Origin: Prochilodus magdalenae
Lineage: Eukaryota; Chordata; Actinopteri; Characiformes; Prochilodontidae
NCBI GenBank assembly: GCA_024036415.1
Contig: JAMWET010000034.1
Coordinates: 358,501 to 422,500, forward strand
Direction: 5' to 3'
DNA: 64,000 nucleotides
Made by a program: the position numbers and the translations under genes. Below, piece after piece: positions 38,501 to 51,661 of this stretch. The notes under the pieces were generated by a model. That model was not told where the DNA came from. It did no database searches and saw only the letters and a program-made list of their open reading frames with translations. The stretch's first letter is position 1; the number at the start of each line of letters is the position of its first letter.

Positions 38501-39159
38501 TACAATTTAAATCAAAAGTTTAAGTTTTAAAACTAAATAAAAGTTTTATTAACCGTGACCATTAGAAAGCATACTCCCTGACAGTGCTGAGCACTGTAGA
38601 CCAACCTGGCAAGCAATACGCTGTGGTAAATACATCAGTGACACTACCATTTCAGTTTCATTACGTTAGTAAATGACTGTAATATTATGCATTTAGTAAA
38701 CAAGCAGCCCTGAACAGCCAATAAACAACGTCATTAGTTCAGGTCAGCCGATATACTGTACATACTGCTGATGTGCTATATATATTACATATTCAGCCCA
38801 CATGTAAACCATTATCCCAGAAATCACTGCATGGATATTTTTCACACTTAATAAGTTCAGCCTTGTTGCTTTTTCAGTTTCTTGTCGTCTAAGTATTCCC
38901 AAACCCGTTTAGTGATGTTGAGGTCTGGACCCTGGGGTGGTAGGTCCATTACTCCGAGAACGCCAGCAGCTGTGTTGTCTTTTTTTCAGTAACAGCTTAA
39001 AGACAGCTGCAGTCCTTCATTCAGAGCCTGATTTTCTTTCAGTACTGTTAATCTGATGGAGTGGTGGTCTACTAGTTCTTGCTTGGTTTCTGGGAGCTGC
39101 CTTATCTCTACTACACTTTTGGAATCACGTATTTCCCCTTTGACTTTTACCCGTCATAT
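35523..39159. other. Intergenic; no gene; candidate non-coding element at 36640-36990
   Basis: 35905-36040 is a fragment of the dispersed repeat (cacccaacccagaaggat-like phrases). 36640-36990 is non-repetitive and compositionally richer (ggccattaatgattatgtat). The remainder is AT-rich. No RNA or protein gene is supported. Confidence 0.3.
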
Positions 39160-39399
39160 CGTCGCTGTCCAAAGAATTTTTCTTTGGACAATCTCCATTT
39201 TTGTCCATTTTTGTTGTCTCCATTTATGCCTCATTTGATCACATGAGCTGCTGTTTACACTGTGTGTGAATTTTATGAAACGGCCCAAAGCTGCTTGGAA
39301 AGACGTCTGGTTCCATTGACTACCAAATTAAAGGAGGATTTTGGCTTCTCCTGTAAAGCTGCCATTTTGGAGATACCTGTTTTTCTTTGGACAGCAACG
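39160..39399 (+). mobile_element. MITE family A, copy 4
   Basis: Left end cgtcgctgtccaaag and right end ctttggacagcaacg. It contains ccaaagctgcttggaaagac and ttggcttctcctgtaaagct, as in copy 3. The left end carries an extra inverted half (aatttttctttggacaatct). Confidence 0.8.
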
Positions 39400-40513
39400 A
39401 TATGCAAGTGGGTTGTGTTCTACCTGTCTATCCTGAAACATGAATATCTTGGCTAATGGCTGTTTCAACTGCAAACCAAATAAAGTGAGTGGTGATCTCT
39501 GTATCCCAACACCTCGTCAATGTATAATCTGACGTAACGAGACGGCTGTCCGAATGACTCAAAAACTGCATTTCTCTCCGAAATGAACAAACAGTTTGAG
39601 AGTTTATTGGGCATGTTAGGACTAATCCATCAGCCCTCTTAGCACAACGATTCCCCACTGATCTGCAGTAATGATCTGAACAGATAATTCTGTTTCCTTC
39701 CACCTCCAGCCATCGCTCACACAGATGGGAGACACTATAAAGATGGTGCTAAGGTTCTTGCAAAATGTTGCAGGATGTAAGATCTCATGCGTTTTGAAAG
39801 TCCACTACTGGAAGGCCGATATTTTAAACACACGGCTCACACTCTGGACAAACAGCTAAAGACAGCTAGCAGCTCTCCACGGGAAACCAGCTATATCTCC
39901 TCCAGATTTGGAAGACCCACACAAAAAGGCACAAAAGGTAACTTTTAATGCGCTGAATAGCATCTAAAAGGTAGCAAGGAGCGGCTGCTTTTCACGGCTT
40001 TCTTTCACGTGAAAGCGGATAGACTGCTGAATCGAGCTGGAGAAAAGAAGAATCATCAACAACACTCCAGTTTTCACTCTGGCTTTGAAATGCAGGAAGC
40101 TCACAGTCGGAGCACACCTTCCCACTAAGTATGGGGGCTTATTTTTGGGGGGGATGAATGAATGAATTCGTCTCTCCCAGCACTCTCTCTTTTTAAAATG
40201 TGGGATTTTATATGGCTCTGTCATTGTGTTTCCAGTACATTTATGGGCGGGGGGAACGCGGGGGCCATTTTTCTCACAGCACCAGCTGTGCCAGTCAATG
40301 GCATTCGTTCCCCTTTCTGCCTTCTCTCTCGACACTTTTCGAGGTGCAGCAAATTGTCTTTGACACGAGTCAACCGAAATTATCGAACGCAAATCCGATC
40401 ACACACTAGACGGCCTCTTTTATAATCTGGGATTTTTACAGTGGAACCAAGGATTACAAGAAGGAAGAATGGAGAACCTTTAAGAGAATAAAAGGTTCAG
40501 TTTAGACAAAAAG
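39400..40513. other. Intergenic, no gene seen
   Basis: 39960-40440 is GC-richer. A 142-codon minus-strand frame there shows no known domain and I do not call it. Confidence 0.25.
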
Positions 40514-40519
40514 GCCTAT

Positions 40520-40536
40520 ATGTAATAATAATAATA

Positions 40537-40568
<32 letters not shown>
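40520..40568. repeat. (TAA)n/(TTA)n palindromic microsatellite
   Basis: ATA-type run that turns into ATT-type, so it can fold on itself. Confidence 0.9.
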
Positions 40569-40849
40569 CTAATGGTGACAGTATGAATATAGAGAAATGT
40601 ACGAAGGCAACAAGACAGACAGCAAACAACACAGAACCTCACTCTAATATACAACATACACTGACATACCATACGTCATGGGATATCAGTATGTAAGTGA
40701 TTATGAAGCAGCGTTACCTTAGGGGATGGCTTGGGAATGTCCACACCTGTATAAGCTGCCGAGAGTTATCTTGTGAGTGAGGTTAAACACTGGTCAGTGC
40801 GCTCATGGCAAGTTGACATGAATTAATAGAGTTCAAAATAGACATGACA

Positions 40850-41260
40850 GTGTGCACCAGATGGATGGACATGCCATTTCCGGGGGGGACTGGTAACATG
40901 TGACTTGGTCCGATGAGTCACATTACCAATCGCTTTGTAGGGTTTGTGGTGGAGATCCTGTGAAGCCATGGACAGTTGTCAACAAGGCACTATACAGGCC
41001 GGTGGTGTTCCATACTAGTGTGGGATGTGTTCTAATGGCGTGGGTTGGGTCCACTGGGGCCCACGACATTTCACCGCTTGGTGGCCATTTGCAGCCTTCA
41101 TGGGCTTCATGTACCCCCACAGTGATGGGCTATTTCAGTAGGATAATGCGCTGTTCCATCAGGCCCAAGTTGTCGAGGACTGGTTTGAGGAGAGCTCAGA
41201 AGAATGGTGTGACCTGCACGTTCGCCTGACATCAGCCCAGTGAGCCAGACTCCCTAGCTA
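40850..41260 (+). pseudogene. Tc1-like transposase relic, second subfamily
   Basis: Plus-strand frames give TWSDESHYQ (decayed SDES block), then VLMAWVGSTGAHD (decayed VMVWG), HLQPSWASC and an FSRIMRCSIRPKL-like segment standing for FQQDNARPH. That is the order of a DDE core, different from the relic family at 5809. Frames shift, and there is no start or C-terminus. Confidence 0.65.
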
Positions 41261-41908
41261 TCTCCCAAGGCAGTTCCACTTCACAATCAATTTACATGCT
41301 GCTATCTAAGTTTTGGTGTGTCAGTGTAGAACATAGAGAAACAAGCTTCTCACATGGTCAGTACATGCTAGTATTCTACGGGATTGCTAATAGCATGTAG
41401 CACTAATACCATGTGGACCACAGGAAACGCTTTAGACTATTCTAGATTAAACACAGACGTCCAGTTACCTTGTTGCAGTTTTACAGTTACTATGTGGGCT
41501 CAGAGTCACAGAGTGCCTAACTGTTTCCCATTCTAACAACAGACTTAAAACCTGGTACGACTCCCACTCATCTTCACAATCAGTGACAGATGCAGGACTC
41601 CCAGAAGGCCTAGAGTGACACTTTCTTCTCACTAAACTGGTTCCACCCATTGTAAATCTGTTGAGTTCATCTCACATGGATTCCTTATTATATTGGTATT
41701 CAGTTGGCTCTAGGTATCATGGGAACCAAATTCTGCTAGAGTATTAGCATGCCTAACAATTATACTGAGTAATATGTGACAGACATGTATTTTTTTTGGT
41801 TCCCAGGAATCATGAGGCCAAGAAACCTCGCCAGACCTCCCCAAAGATAATCATAGCAAACATAGCAAATAAAGCAGCTCGTCAATGGGAAAGGAAGAAG
41901 AGTGAAAG
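41261..41908. other. Intergenic, no feature seen
   Basis: Nothing supported. Confidence 0.2.
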
Positions 41909-42493
<585 letters not shown>

Positions 42494-43020
42494 ATACAGT
42501 ACCAGTCTAAGGTTCAGATACAGCTACTCATGGAGGGCTCTCCCCCTGTTTATCTAAATGATATACTTTGTAATTTGAAAACATCAAATTATAAAATAGC
42601 ACTCATAGATCTACACAGCCCATGATAAAAACCTCCAAAACAGAACTTTACAAGATGAACCAGCTTTTCTAACCTGCAGTGGAGGCCGATATCGTAAGAT
42701 TTTTTTTCTAAGCTGTTTTGGACCAATTCTACTGATCTGTCCATCATCAATATGATGTATGATGAAGTTGAATAACTAGCGAAGAAAACAGAATAGAAAA
42801 GAAATAGAAAACAATAATAATTAGAGGTTTTATATATATTATAAAATATATATTAGAGCCCCCTCTAATAGGTATGGTCAAAATATGTGGTTTATCAGGA
42901 TATGTATTGTTTCAGATATCTCATCAGGTGAACCTGTTAAGTGTAAGCCTGTAGAGTCTTTAAGATCACCAACAACAGCCATTTAGTTGGTTGTCTCTAA
43001 ACTTTTGACTGGCAGTCTAG
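42494..43020 (-). mobile_element. MITE family B, copy 2 (inverted)
   Basis: Ends tacagtaccagtctaagg and ttttgactggcagtcta, imperfect inverse repeats. Inner phrases (gagtctttaagatcaccaac, ctaacctgcagtggagg) are the inverse of those in 30625-31073. An AT-rich insert enlarges this copy. Confidence 0.65.
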
Positions 43021-43447
43021 TTTCTAGCAGCCTACAGTGAAATACTTTATAATGTATACTGTAATTTACCTGCATTAATGTATTTCTGGCCTTCTGATTT
43101 TATTCTGTCTTTGTTTCATTGCACTCAGTTGAGCACATTTAGCTTTAGTTTGTTTATAGACTTTTGGTCAGAAATGTTGGTGTGTTGGTGGAAACTGGCT
43201 TCCTTTATTTTAACGTGTGGAGCTTCCTCTACTTTACTGCCCTGACTCTGATATAGCTGGTCAGAGGCTGCCATCTGGTGGCTACAGGGGACTAATGTCC
43301 GGTTTTGGAATAGGCTCTCAGCTTTGAAAGACACTCTAATCAATCTGACTGTATATTTACCAAAATAGAGCTTTACTTCTTGGTGCAAACCACTTTTTGG
43401 TCGAGAGTTAGGTCAAATGAAGAATTACAGCTATGTCTATAGCTATA
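43021..43447. other. Intergenic, no feature seen
   Basis: Nothing supported. Confidence 0.2.
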
Positions 43448-44020
43448 CCTGTTGAAGGATTTAGACTGATATGAGTAATATTTACTGAGCTACACTTTAA
43501 AGCTACTCACTAAAGTAGTGTCTCTCAGTTTGGCGCCGGGTCGCCATATTTGCTAGACGTCTCGGTATGGCGTTCCTAAAGGTGTCCTGTGATAATCCAT
43601 CCCGTGCATCTTGAATATTCTCACACAGTTCCTGCAGATTTTGTGGTGGGGGTGGAGGTGGAGTGACACCAGGCCTTCTGGACATGTGACACGTAACAAC
43701 AAACTGTTTATCTTGGCGCTGACCACGGTGCCTCCACAGACGGAGTCACTGATCATCACAGAGACAAAAGCGGAACTCGTCACTAAAGATGACTAACAGG
43801 ATGACTCATGGAGGACACTGCTCCTCACTGAATGTCTACAATCGTGGCTGCTGGGTCAGTCAGGTACAGCAGTAAGGCCTGTCCTTGCTTACACCACATG
43901 CACAGCAGCGTGTGAAACTTATCGTTCACGTGTCCCACAACTTAAAACTTCCCCACCAAGTTTCAGTCCGGTCAGATGATTCCGTCAGTGTGCAGCTATT
44001 TCTTGATGACGAGTGTACAA
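43448..44020 (-). pseudogene. Tc1/mariner transposase relic
   Basis: Minus-strand frame 43503-43685 reads MSRRPGVTPPPPPPQNLQEL, CENIQDARDGLSQDTFRNA, PRRLANMATRRQTERHYF. This is the best preserved C-terminus of the family (GLSQDTIRNL...MPRRL). The inner region is degraded, and the end gtcatcaagaaatagctgca-like inverse lies near 44000. Confidence 0.8.
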
Positions 44021-44049
44021 CATCAGATGTTGGGTTCCTCCCAGTTTAT

Positions 44050-44460
44050 GCTCTTTTAGAATCTCACACAAGACTCAGATTGCGTTTCATAGACTTCAGC
44101 TCTTCGTTCAACACAATCATCCCCCAACAGCTTGTTCACAAACTGGACAGGCTGGGGTTCAACACATCACTGTGCAACTGGCCGTTAGACTTCCTGACCG
44201 GAAGACCATAGGCAGTACAGGGTCAGCAGTAACACATCCAGCACGGTCACACTGATGGCAGGGGCCCCCAAGAATGTGTGTGGAGCCCCCTTCTGTTCAC
44301 TCTGCTGACCCACGACTGCACACCCTCACACTCCTCCAACCTCTTTATCAAGTTTGCGGACAACACAACTGTAGTGGGCCTCATCAGCAGCAACGATGAG
44401 ACAGACTACAGGAACGAGGTGAGCCGTCTGGCCTCACGGTGCAAACACAACAATCCATAG
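44050..44460 (+). pseudogene. LINE reverse transcriptase fragment
   Basis: Plus-strand pieces: [41 protein letters not shown], then (frame shifted) SPLLFTLLTHDC and LFIKFADNTTVVGLISSNDE. They match the FVDFSSAFNT, SPLLFSLY and KFADDTT blocks of the jockey/L2-type non-LTR reverse transcriptase. The catalytic FADD has become FADN, so it is dead, and the fragment stops after LASRCKHNN. Confidence 0.85.
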
Positions 44461-46801
44461 AATAAAAATCATATCTTATATTCCACCATATGTCTGCCGT
44501 TCGTCTGTTTCATGTTTAGTGTTTATTATATTCAATATACTCTCGTTTTAGTTGTAATCTATTTGTCAGTAAATGTGTATTTGCTGCACCCTGGGATGGA
44601 GAGTAATGCGATTTCAATCCTCTGTTTGTGTTGTACACTTTGAAGTATTGACAGTTAAACTACATGACTGGACTAGAATTACACAGGCTGCGTTTGTTAA
44701 TGTGTCACTAACAGTAAACATTTAATGGACTCTTATTTGTAAGCACGATGTTTACTTATTTACCCCACATTTTGCACTCCAGTAACTCTGTAACAGGCTG
44801 TATGTAGTATCTTATTGTTTAAATATTCAGTCATACCCAAATAAATGATCAGGATTATACATTATCATTTTTGTAATAAATGTCACAACACACTTTTCTG
44901 AGTGTACCCTAGACGTGTCAGTACTCTCACCCCAAACACTGGTGAATAAAGCTCGAACAAGGGCTCTTATCTGAAGACTCTTTATTTGAAAGTGATTTTA
45001 AGGAAATGCTGTGGTCAACAGCAGTTTTGAACAAGAGCAGCAGAGGCACAGCCCCCGAAACATAGCCCACCTCACCCTTCTGTACAACCTCTGGTAGGAA
45101 GAACTGTTACAACGGGACAAAGGGTAAGCAGAGCCACTATCCAGTGTAACACTGTATTTATCTGACTTACCATATCCCCAAAGATCAGTGAGCAGTGTGA
45201 GCAACACAAGTCAAAGGCCGTGTCGTCCCAATTAGGCCTCCTATGTTCTCTAAACAGACTCTCTACAGGGGCATGTTTACATTCCAGCAGGTATCATTAT
45301 ATATGAAATGAATTGATCGCCCTTCCCACCTCCTCCGCATAACTTTATTTGAAGGGTGATTTTAGAAATATATTTATATATATATATATAAAATCTTTTC
45401 TTGACCATTGTTTTACAAAGAAAATTAAAGCTTTCAAAAGAAGTGCATATAATTATCACAAATCATTTCAAATCACAATCATTTGTACTAAAAAATACTT
45501 AAAGGCACAATTTAAGACTTCTTAAAGATGCATACCATCCAAATGGCACCAACACACAACCACTGTAACCAAAAATCAGCTGATCTCATGCTTTTCACCC
45601 GGAATTCAAGAAGATTCAACAAAAGACTGTCCATCTCATGTGAAACAGAATATGTGCATTCCCACTGCCAAACAAATAAGAGGAGAACACGCGTCCACCA
45701 TGAAGCAATCACAGCTAATCAGAGGCCTTGGTGTCAGGGTTGCACCTATGCAGAGGTGAAAACTCTGTTTATAGGACACAACAGACCAATGCAGACAGTC
45801 CCACTTCAGCGTAAGAGACCTCATTCCTAACACTCACTCATTCACACTTTCTCTCCATAAAGAATCCCAGCACCAGCCAAAAATCAAGAACCCTGCCAAC
45901 CTCCCCATGTGCAAAAAAATTAAATAAAAAGTGTGGGAATGTGAAATACTCAAACTAGGGATGCACCGATACGGGAATTGTGAAAAGATGCAGCTATCTG
46001 ATTTTTCATATACCTGTCTGCCAATGCTAACATATAACCATTTCTAAAACCTACTTTGATTAGCACTGTGGAGAAATAAAACCTTTATTTGTGTCCAGTT
46101 ACAAACGCAGCAAAGTCAACACAATGTAGAGAGCTCTGGTCAGTAACCTGACATGTGCCAAGTATTAAGATTTTCAGAGTCAATAAAATATAGGTTAGAA
46201 AAATTGGCCAATGGCAATGTCAATACAATTCCAATATCACTGTGCATCCCTAACACACAAAAATAACAATAACAAAATTTGACAATAACATTAATAATAA
46301 CAATAATAAATTATATTAATATTATATAAAAATATTATTGTTATTACTACTACCCAAGAACATTCACATAGGATCTAGAATGTATTTTTAACTAGGAATG
46401 TTTACAGAATTTACTTTTTGGACCCACAAAACATCCCCCCACTAGATTTCAGCAACAATATCCAGGATCCATTAAACACAAATGTGTGTGACCGTGTGAC
46501 GCAGAACAAATCTTTTGAAAAAGAGAAAGCACAAAACAATCTTTCAGTTAAAGTAGATCAACGACAGTAAACATGAAATCAACAAATACAAGTACAGTAA
46601 CATGTTTCCAGGAACAAACGGTGATTTAGGTTGATTAGTACACAGTTTGAAGAGCTCATTTTAAACAGAAGCCCAAAGAAGCTTTGGTACAAAACTTCAC
46701 CTCTCCACCCATCTCTATCTCTCTATCTCTCACACACACACACACCAGATCAGGACCCTCTCAGCGAAGCCCAGAGGTGGCCTTTTTGGTCACTTGAGTC
46801 C
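44461..46801. other. Intergenic between LINE relic and fam174c 3' end
   Basis: No gene. Two similar phrases, ctttatttgaaagtgatttt (44980) and ctttatttgaagggtgattt (45343), give AATAAAG in minus sense and could be distal poly(A) sites. Otherwise AT-rich. Confidence 0.3.
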
Positions 46802-46938
46802 ATCACAAAAACATATTTCAGTTTATTGCTGAAAACCCGTAGACACATCCAGCATTGTAGTATCCAGTAGGTCTTCTCCAGTCGCCCGAAAGAATGGATT
46901 GTCTTCGTTAACTTCTTCCTCCTCTTAGAGCTCCAGGC
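46802..46938 (-). other. fam174c: fam174c 3' UTR with AATAAA
   Basis: In transcript sense an AATAAA lies at 46827-46822, about 110 nt after the TGA. A GU-rich stretch (TATGTTTTTGTGATGG) follows, as expected for cleavage near 46802. Other AATAAA motifs much further down (around 45345 and 44984) could serve longer forms. Confidence 0.55.
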
Positions 46939-47684
46939 TCATCTGATAAAAGACAAACCACGCACATCAGCAAAACCTCACCTCTCTAATCCCTATAATG
47001 ACAACAGCCTCGGACTGAAAGTTCAGTCTTGCAAAGACTCTGCCTGAAAACAGAAAGTGCTTTAAGGCGCTATCGAGAGCAAAGCCCTGGCTAAGTAGCT
47101 AGCGGTGTCACCTTCTGAGGGACTTGGCTTCGTAAACAGTCGTGTCCTCCTCATCGCTTTCCAGCTGTGCCATCTCCACCGTGTCGTCGTAGTTTGATAA
47201 AAGCCCGTATTTCTTCCTCTGCGTGGTTGTTTTCTTCAGACTGGAAATGAAACGAACGTAAAATTACCTCCAAATAAAATAACATACAATGCTAGGCACT
47301 CCAGTTGGTTTGTGGGAGAAACTGGGAACTGCACATAAACAAACAGATGCTAGCTAAACAGCTAGCTAACTAGCTAATTCAGTTAGCCAAACTTCCGACT
47401 CACCGGACTGCTCGAACAAGAAAATAGAGAACCCCGATTATAGTGATGCCGATGAGAACATATAAAGCCCTCTGAATCATAGACCCGTCCAAATCCATCC
47501 CTTTTAGGGTGATGTTGTCCTCTGTTTTATTCGCAGGTTTAGGTTTGGTGGTGATGCCGCTAACCACTGCTCCATGTTCGGCCGCTTTGGTAACAGGAGC
47601 TCCAGGGCCCGTCGTGCGAATGAGGCCTTCGACCTGAGACACAGCCAACAGCACACAGACCGAGAGAAACGCTCTCAGCATCAT
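46939..47684 (-). CDS. fam174c: FAM174 family single-pass membrane protein (FAM174C-like), three exons
   Basis: Coding exons are 47684-47404, 47240-47112 and 46942-46939 (281+129+4 nt), giving 137 aa and a TGA stop; donors are GTGAGT and GTGACA. The protein starts with a signal peptide (MMLRAFLSVCVLLAVSQVEG), then a short lumenal stalk with Asn-linked glycosylation sequons NKT and NIT. A membrane helix (ALYVLIGITIIGVLYFLV) is followed by a cytosolic tail KKTTTQRKKYGLL, then an acidic stretch ESDEEDTT and a C-terminal LRR. This layout, with the RKKYG motif after the helix, an acidic patch and a terminal Arg pair, is that of FAM174A/B/C. I prefer FAM174C because human FAM174C and PTBP1 are both on 19p13.3. 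Its exact job is poorly known; the family is linked to the Golgi and secretory membranes. Confidence 0.88.
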
Positions 47685-47870
47685 TACCAGACTGTTTCTT
47701 TACAGACAGATACAAGAAAAACAGCGAGCTTTCAGATTTTAAAGCAAACGAGTAAAGAGGCACATTAGCGACCAAGCTGTCAGCTTTGTTCCTGCTGCTG
47801 ACTGACGCCGTGCGTTTAGTGCCTCTGTCAAATCTGTCCTGAGAGGAAACAGTGACCCAGCACTGCAGCA
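47685..47870 (-). promoter_or_regulatory. fam174c: fam174c 5' UTR and proximal promoter region
   Basis: Non-repetitive sequence just upstream of the start codon at 47682-47684, without a clear TATA box. I assign it by position only; the start site is not visible. Confidence 0.35.
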
Positions 47871-48045
47871 CAACCCAGAGAGATCAGAGATTCATCGGGA
47901 GGCCAATCTGAAACACGCCTTCCCTGAATAAATACCTTAAAATTAATACCTTAAAATTCAACTAAGTTGTGTTTTAAGTAAAATGAAGTTAACACCGTCA
48001 TCAGATACGCCATAGCAGACTTGTCCATTTAGTGCAAAGCGCAAG

Positions 48046-48501
48046 TTAAAGGGCAACTCCACCGAACTTTAAAATTTAGCATCGTTCCACCGGTGACGTG
48101 TTAACAGTGTCAGTCAGAGCGGTTTGATCTGAAACTGTTGATTGTATAGAAACTCAGATTTCTGGGTCGGCATGTCCATAACACCAAGACAGACATTTTA
48201 TTTGCTACCCAAAACCACCAGTGAACCTACATGTGACACGTGTCCCACGAGTGTTCGTATAAAAAACTGATGATGGAAAAAATAGAGGAAAATCTGAATA
48301 AACAAAAAGTGTTCCTTGTGGATTGTTTAAGCCCCGCCTATATCCATCCTCCATGGAAATGTTACAGTAAATAAATTTTATTGCATGAACATACATTTTA
48401 AGCCAGATGTATGAAACAAAGATAGCATGTATCAATCCACCTCTCACCGCTTGTGGTTCCTATCACTGCCACTGGGAAAAACTGATGGACTTCCACTTTA
48501 A
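48046..48501 (+). mobile_element. TTAA-flanked MITE (piggyBac-type)
   Basis: A 456-bp unit bounded by TTAA on both sides: left ttaaagggcaactccacc, right gatggacttccactttaa, imperfect inverse repeats. TTAA targets are the mark of piggyBac-family elements. Related pieces occur near 18060-19000 and 34215-34330. It sits in the gap between fam174c and the ptbp1 3' end, where I see no other feature (47871-49764). Confidence 0.75.
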
Positions 48502-49764
48502 CTATAGGAGAATAATAGACTAGAGAATTCTAAACCACTGTGGCATTACATGGTATTAAGTATTACAAGAACATATTAAATGCTTCCAGATTTAAAGAAG
48601 TGTGATTAATTTATATATTTTTTAACGATATGCAAGATGACACAGTCCCTGCTCCTCCACACCCCCACCCCCTTATATGCTTTTGAATGTGTTTTGATGC
48701 TAAGAGCTGAAGGGCTGAAGTGGTTCTTCTTCATCTGCTCATGTGGGGACTGAAGGCAGATTTGATGATACAGTGACTCCCTATCGCCTCTTGAGATATA
48801 AAATGGTATTGGGCAACAGGATAGCCTGTTAGCATGCTAACTTCAGTAGATCTCTGCAACATGACACAGAGATGTCTTTATCTTACATATTGCTCCTTTA
48901 ATAGGTTTCTCAAGACAACCATGTCTCACGATAAATCACTCAGATCATTTGGTTTGACATCATTTTTGTAAAAAGCAGTGCAGCTTATTACTAGCAGTTC
49001 ATACTAGACTTGTCTGCTAACATGGTCTACCTGAAATTATCTCTACTCCGGCCATTTTATTGGAAACATCTGTCTTGTGGTTTTCACAGGCTCCACTAAG
49101 TATGGAAATAAAGTTTCTCTTAGTACAAATGTAATTGTAAATAATTTTTACTTGATTGTTTCCTAGTAAAAATGAGTAACGGATCATAGAGAATTAAATT
49201 CTATGTAACACAACAGGGCTGTATGATAAGTCAAAATGTCATCCTGGCTATTTGACTAGTCATAATGGTTTTATAGGCATATTTAATTAGAACTAGTAAT
49301 ATTGCCATAACATATATCCGGATTCAGTTTTGTAGAACTACACTACAGACCTCTGCAACTGGAAACTATGACTTGTATCACTGGTGTCACTTTAGCCTAG
49401 ATCGTCTTGTCTTATTACCTTAAGTCCACTATATAGTTATGAAACTTCTAATGACATGCCCCTCTATACCACACCTACCACTGGTTAAGTTCTGACCACA
49501 GCGCTGGTGGTGAATGGGTGCTATTTGGGTGGTGGATCATTCCTAAAATAACTGTGATGCTGGTAGGAGCTTTAGAGTAGTCCACCACCCAAAATGACCA
49601 GTTCTGTGGTTAGAAACTGAGCACTGATGGAAGGGCTGGAGAATGTCTACCACAATAAGGATCAAGAAATGGGCTACGGTCTTTAACTGATCACCATCAC
49701 GAAGGCTTGTTGTAAGTCTTCTCCTTCTTTGATGGAAAAAAAATAAATCACGCACACAGTCAGA

Positions 49765-51661
49765 GTAAACAAATGTTTAATGAAGAAAATACATAGAAAG
49801 TACACTCTCCATTTAAAGGAATGTTAAACAAGACAGAAAAAAAAGCATAACTACTTTTTTTTTTTTTTAATTCACCTCTTTTTTTTGCATGCTCATGGTC
49901 CACAGCTGTAATCAAAATATACATCTGCTTTCAGATATAAAAACCTATTGCTTCTTAATATTGTGGTACAAAAATAATATTTACACCTCGGCTATCCACT
50001 TTAGGGAAAAGAAAGCATTAAATCATTAAAGGCAGATGATGTGATCAGAGGTTGTTCAAATGCTGTGCAAGGGTGCATAAGATTAATCCTGACATCTTTC
50101 AAAGATCGCACGTAACGTTCTTCAGAAGCACAGCAATTCTCTACATTTTACACCATTTAAGTTTTAGCAGTTTTTTTGCAAGATCAAATTCCAGAGATTT
50201 TTGGTCTAGAATTCCTACTTTGAGGAATTTCACCATATTGGTCCCATGCACAGGCAAAACCCAGCTACCTTAAAAAATATGCATATACAGGGGGGGAAAA
50301 AAAACAAACAAACAAAAAAAAGCCCCATCCCCCTTATTTAAAAAATATATATACGCTACTGTAAATAAGTATCCAAGAGTAAATGATTTGTATTTTTTTT
50401 TTTAAATGTATCTACATAGGATTTCATCATGTGACACATTAAACATTATGGACTGATGAAAATCAGCTAGAAATAGGTACTACTGAGCCAAGAGACAAAT
50501 GTCTCAAACAGGAAAAGGAAATGACTCCCACCCAAAAAAAAAAAAACCCCTGAAAATAATCTACTGTACTGAGACCCACACTAACTGGTCGGAACATAAA
50601 CAATAATTTTTGTGAGGTTCCAAAATACAAATGGCCTTATTTCCCCACCAACAAAAGCCACTTTTGTTCTTTTAGAATTTGAAGTGGGGAAGAATGGTTT
50701 CTTCTTACATGTAAGCTTAACAGAGCCTTTGGTTTTAAGCTGTAGTGTACATATACAATAAAAAAAAAAAAGCTACAAGAGTACACAATATATACTGATA
50801 CAATAGAACAGTTATAAAAACAATACCACATGATACATAAAGGCAATACTTAAGATCTATGCGAGGTACAGAAAAAGAGCATAGGCACAGTAGTAGTATA
50901 GGTTCTACTGACCAGCGGCCAACATGCAATGGCCAACAGTATCAAAACAAAAATACTTACAATATTGGTTTGCACACAAATGATTGTTTTAAATAAAAAA
51001 AAAAGGATGATGTAAACATTGTCTATAGATACAGTATATGTGAATAATTCAAATGCTGTTGAACGTGGAAAGAAACGTGAACTGCGCTGATTGAGAGCCT
51101 GCATTTTCAGGCAAGTAAAAAAAGGACTTTCCATAATGCCCTGTGGCTGTAGGAAAACTGTAACCTCAAACTGTATGTACACTACTGTATTAAAATCCAA
51201 ATCTTAAACAGTGGATTACACATCACAAATCTAAAATTGTTACTTATGGTCTCAGAGCAGTAAAATAAATTTTTTTTAAAAAAAACCTATTTAAAAATTT
51301 TAAGGCACAAGAAGCACCTCTGGTAAGGCAGAGCAGTACTTTCAAGTGACAAGTGTTCACCAATGAATCTTGAAACCAACTTTGTTGTGAAAAATGTAAG
51401 GCTTAAAAAAGGCTTATCAAGAAGGGCAACCATGGATAAGTGATAGTCCTCACAGACACTTTAAGCATTTAAAAAAAAAAAAAAAAGTTTACATATGAAC
51501 CACTAGATATACTTCATAAATACAACAGAGGAATGCTGGAAGTGTGTTCGGTGGCTGAGGCTTCTTTGAAACTGAAGTCATCTCAACTTTAATGTTTGTA
51601 TGTGACTGGTCATCCCAGCCTTGAATCAGTCTCTTTTTTTTCTCCCCCTCCTTCATCTCTC
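49765..51661 (-). other. ptbp1: ptbp1 3' untranslated region (predicted)
   Basis: After the TAA stop at 51662-51664 there is no recognisable coding sequence for about 1.9 kb. The stretch is AU-rich, with many A-runs on the plus strand (U-runs in the transcript). A likely poly(A) signal in transcript sense is ATTAAA at 49784-49779, followed by a GU-rich tail (GTTTACTCTGACTGTGTG). Nearer signals cannot be excluded, so the end is approximate. The many U and CU runs could bind PTB itself. Confidence 0.55.

Noticed and set aside
40850..41260. A protein-coding gene with DESHYQ...VCGGDP
   Set aside because: The order of blocks is that of a decayed Tc1 transposase.
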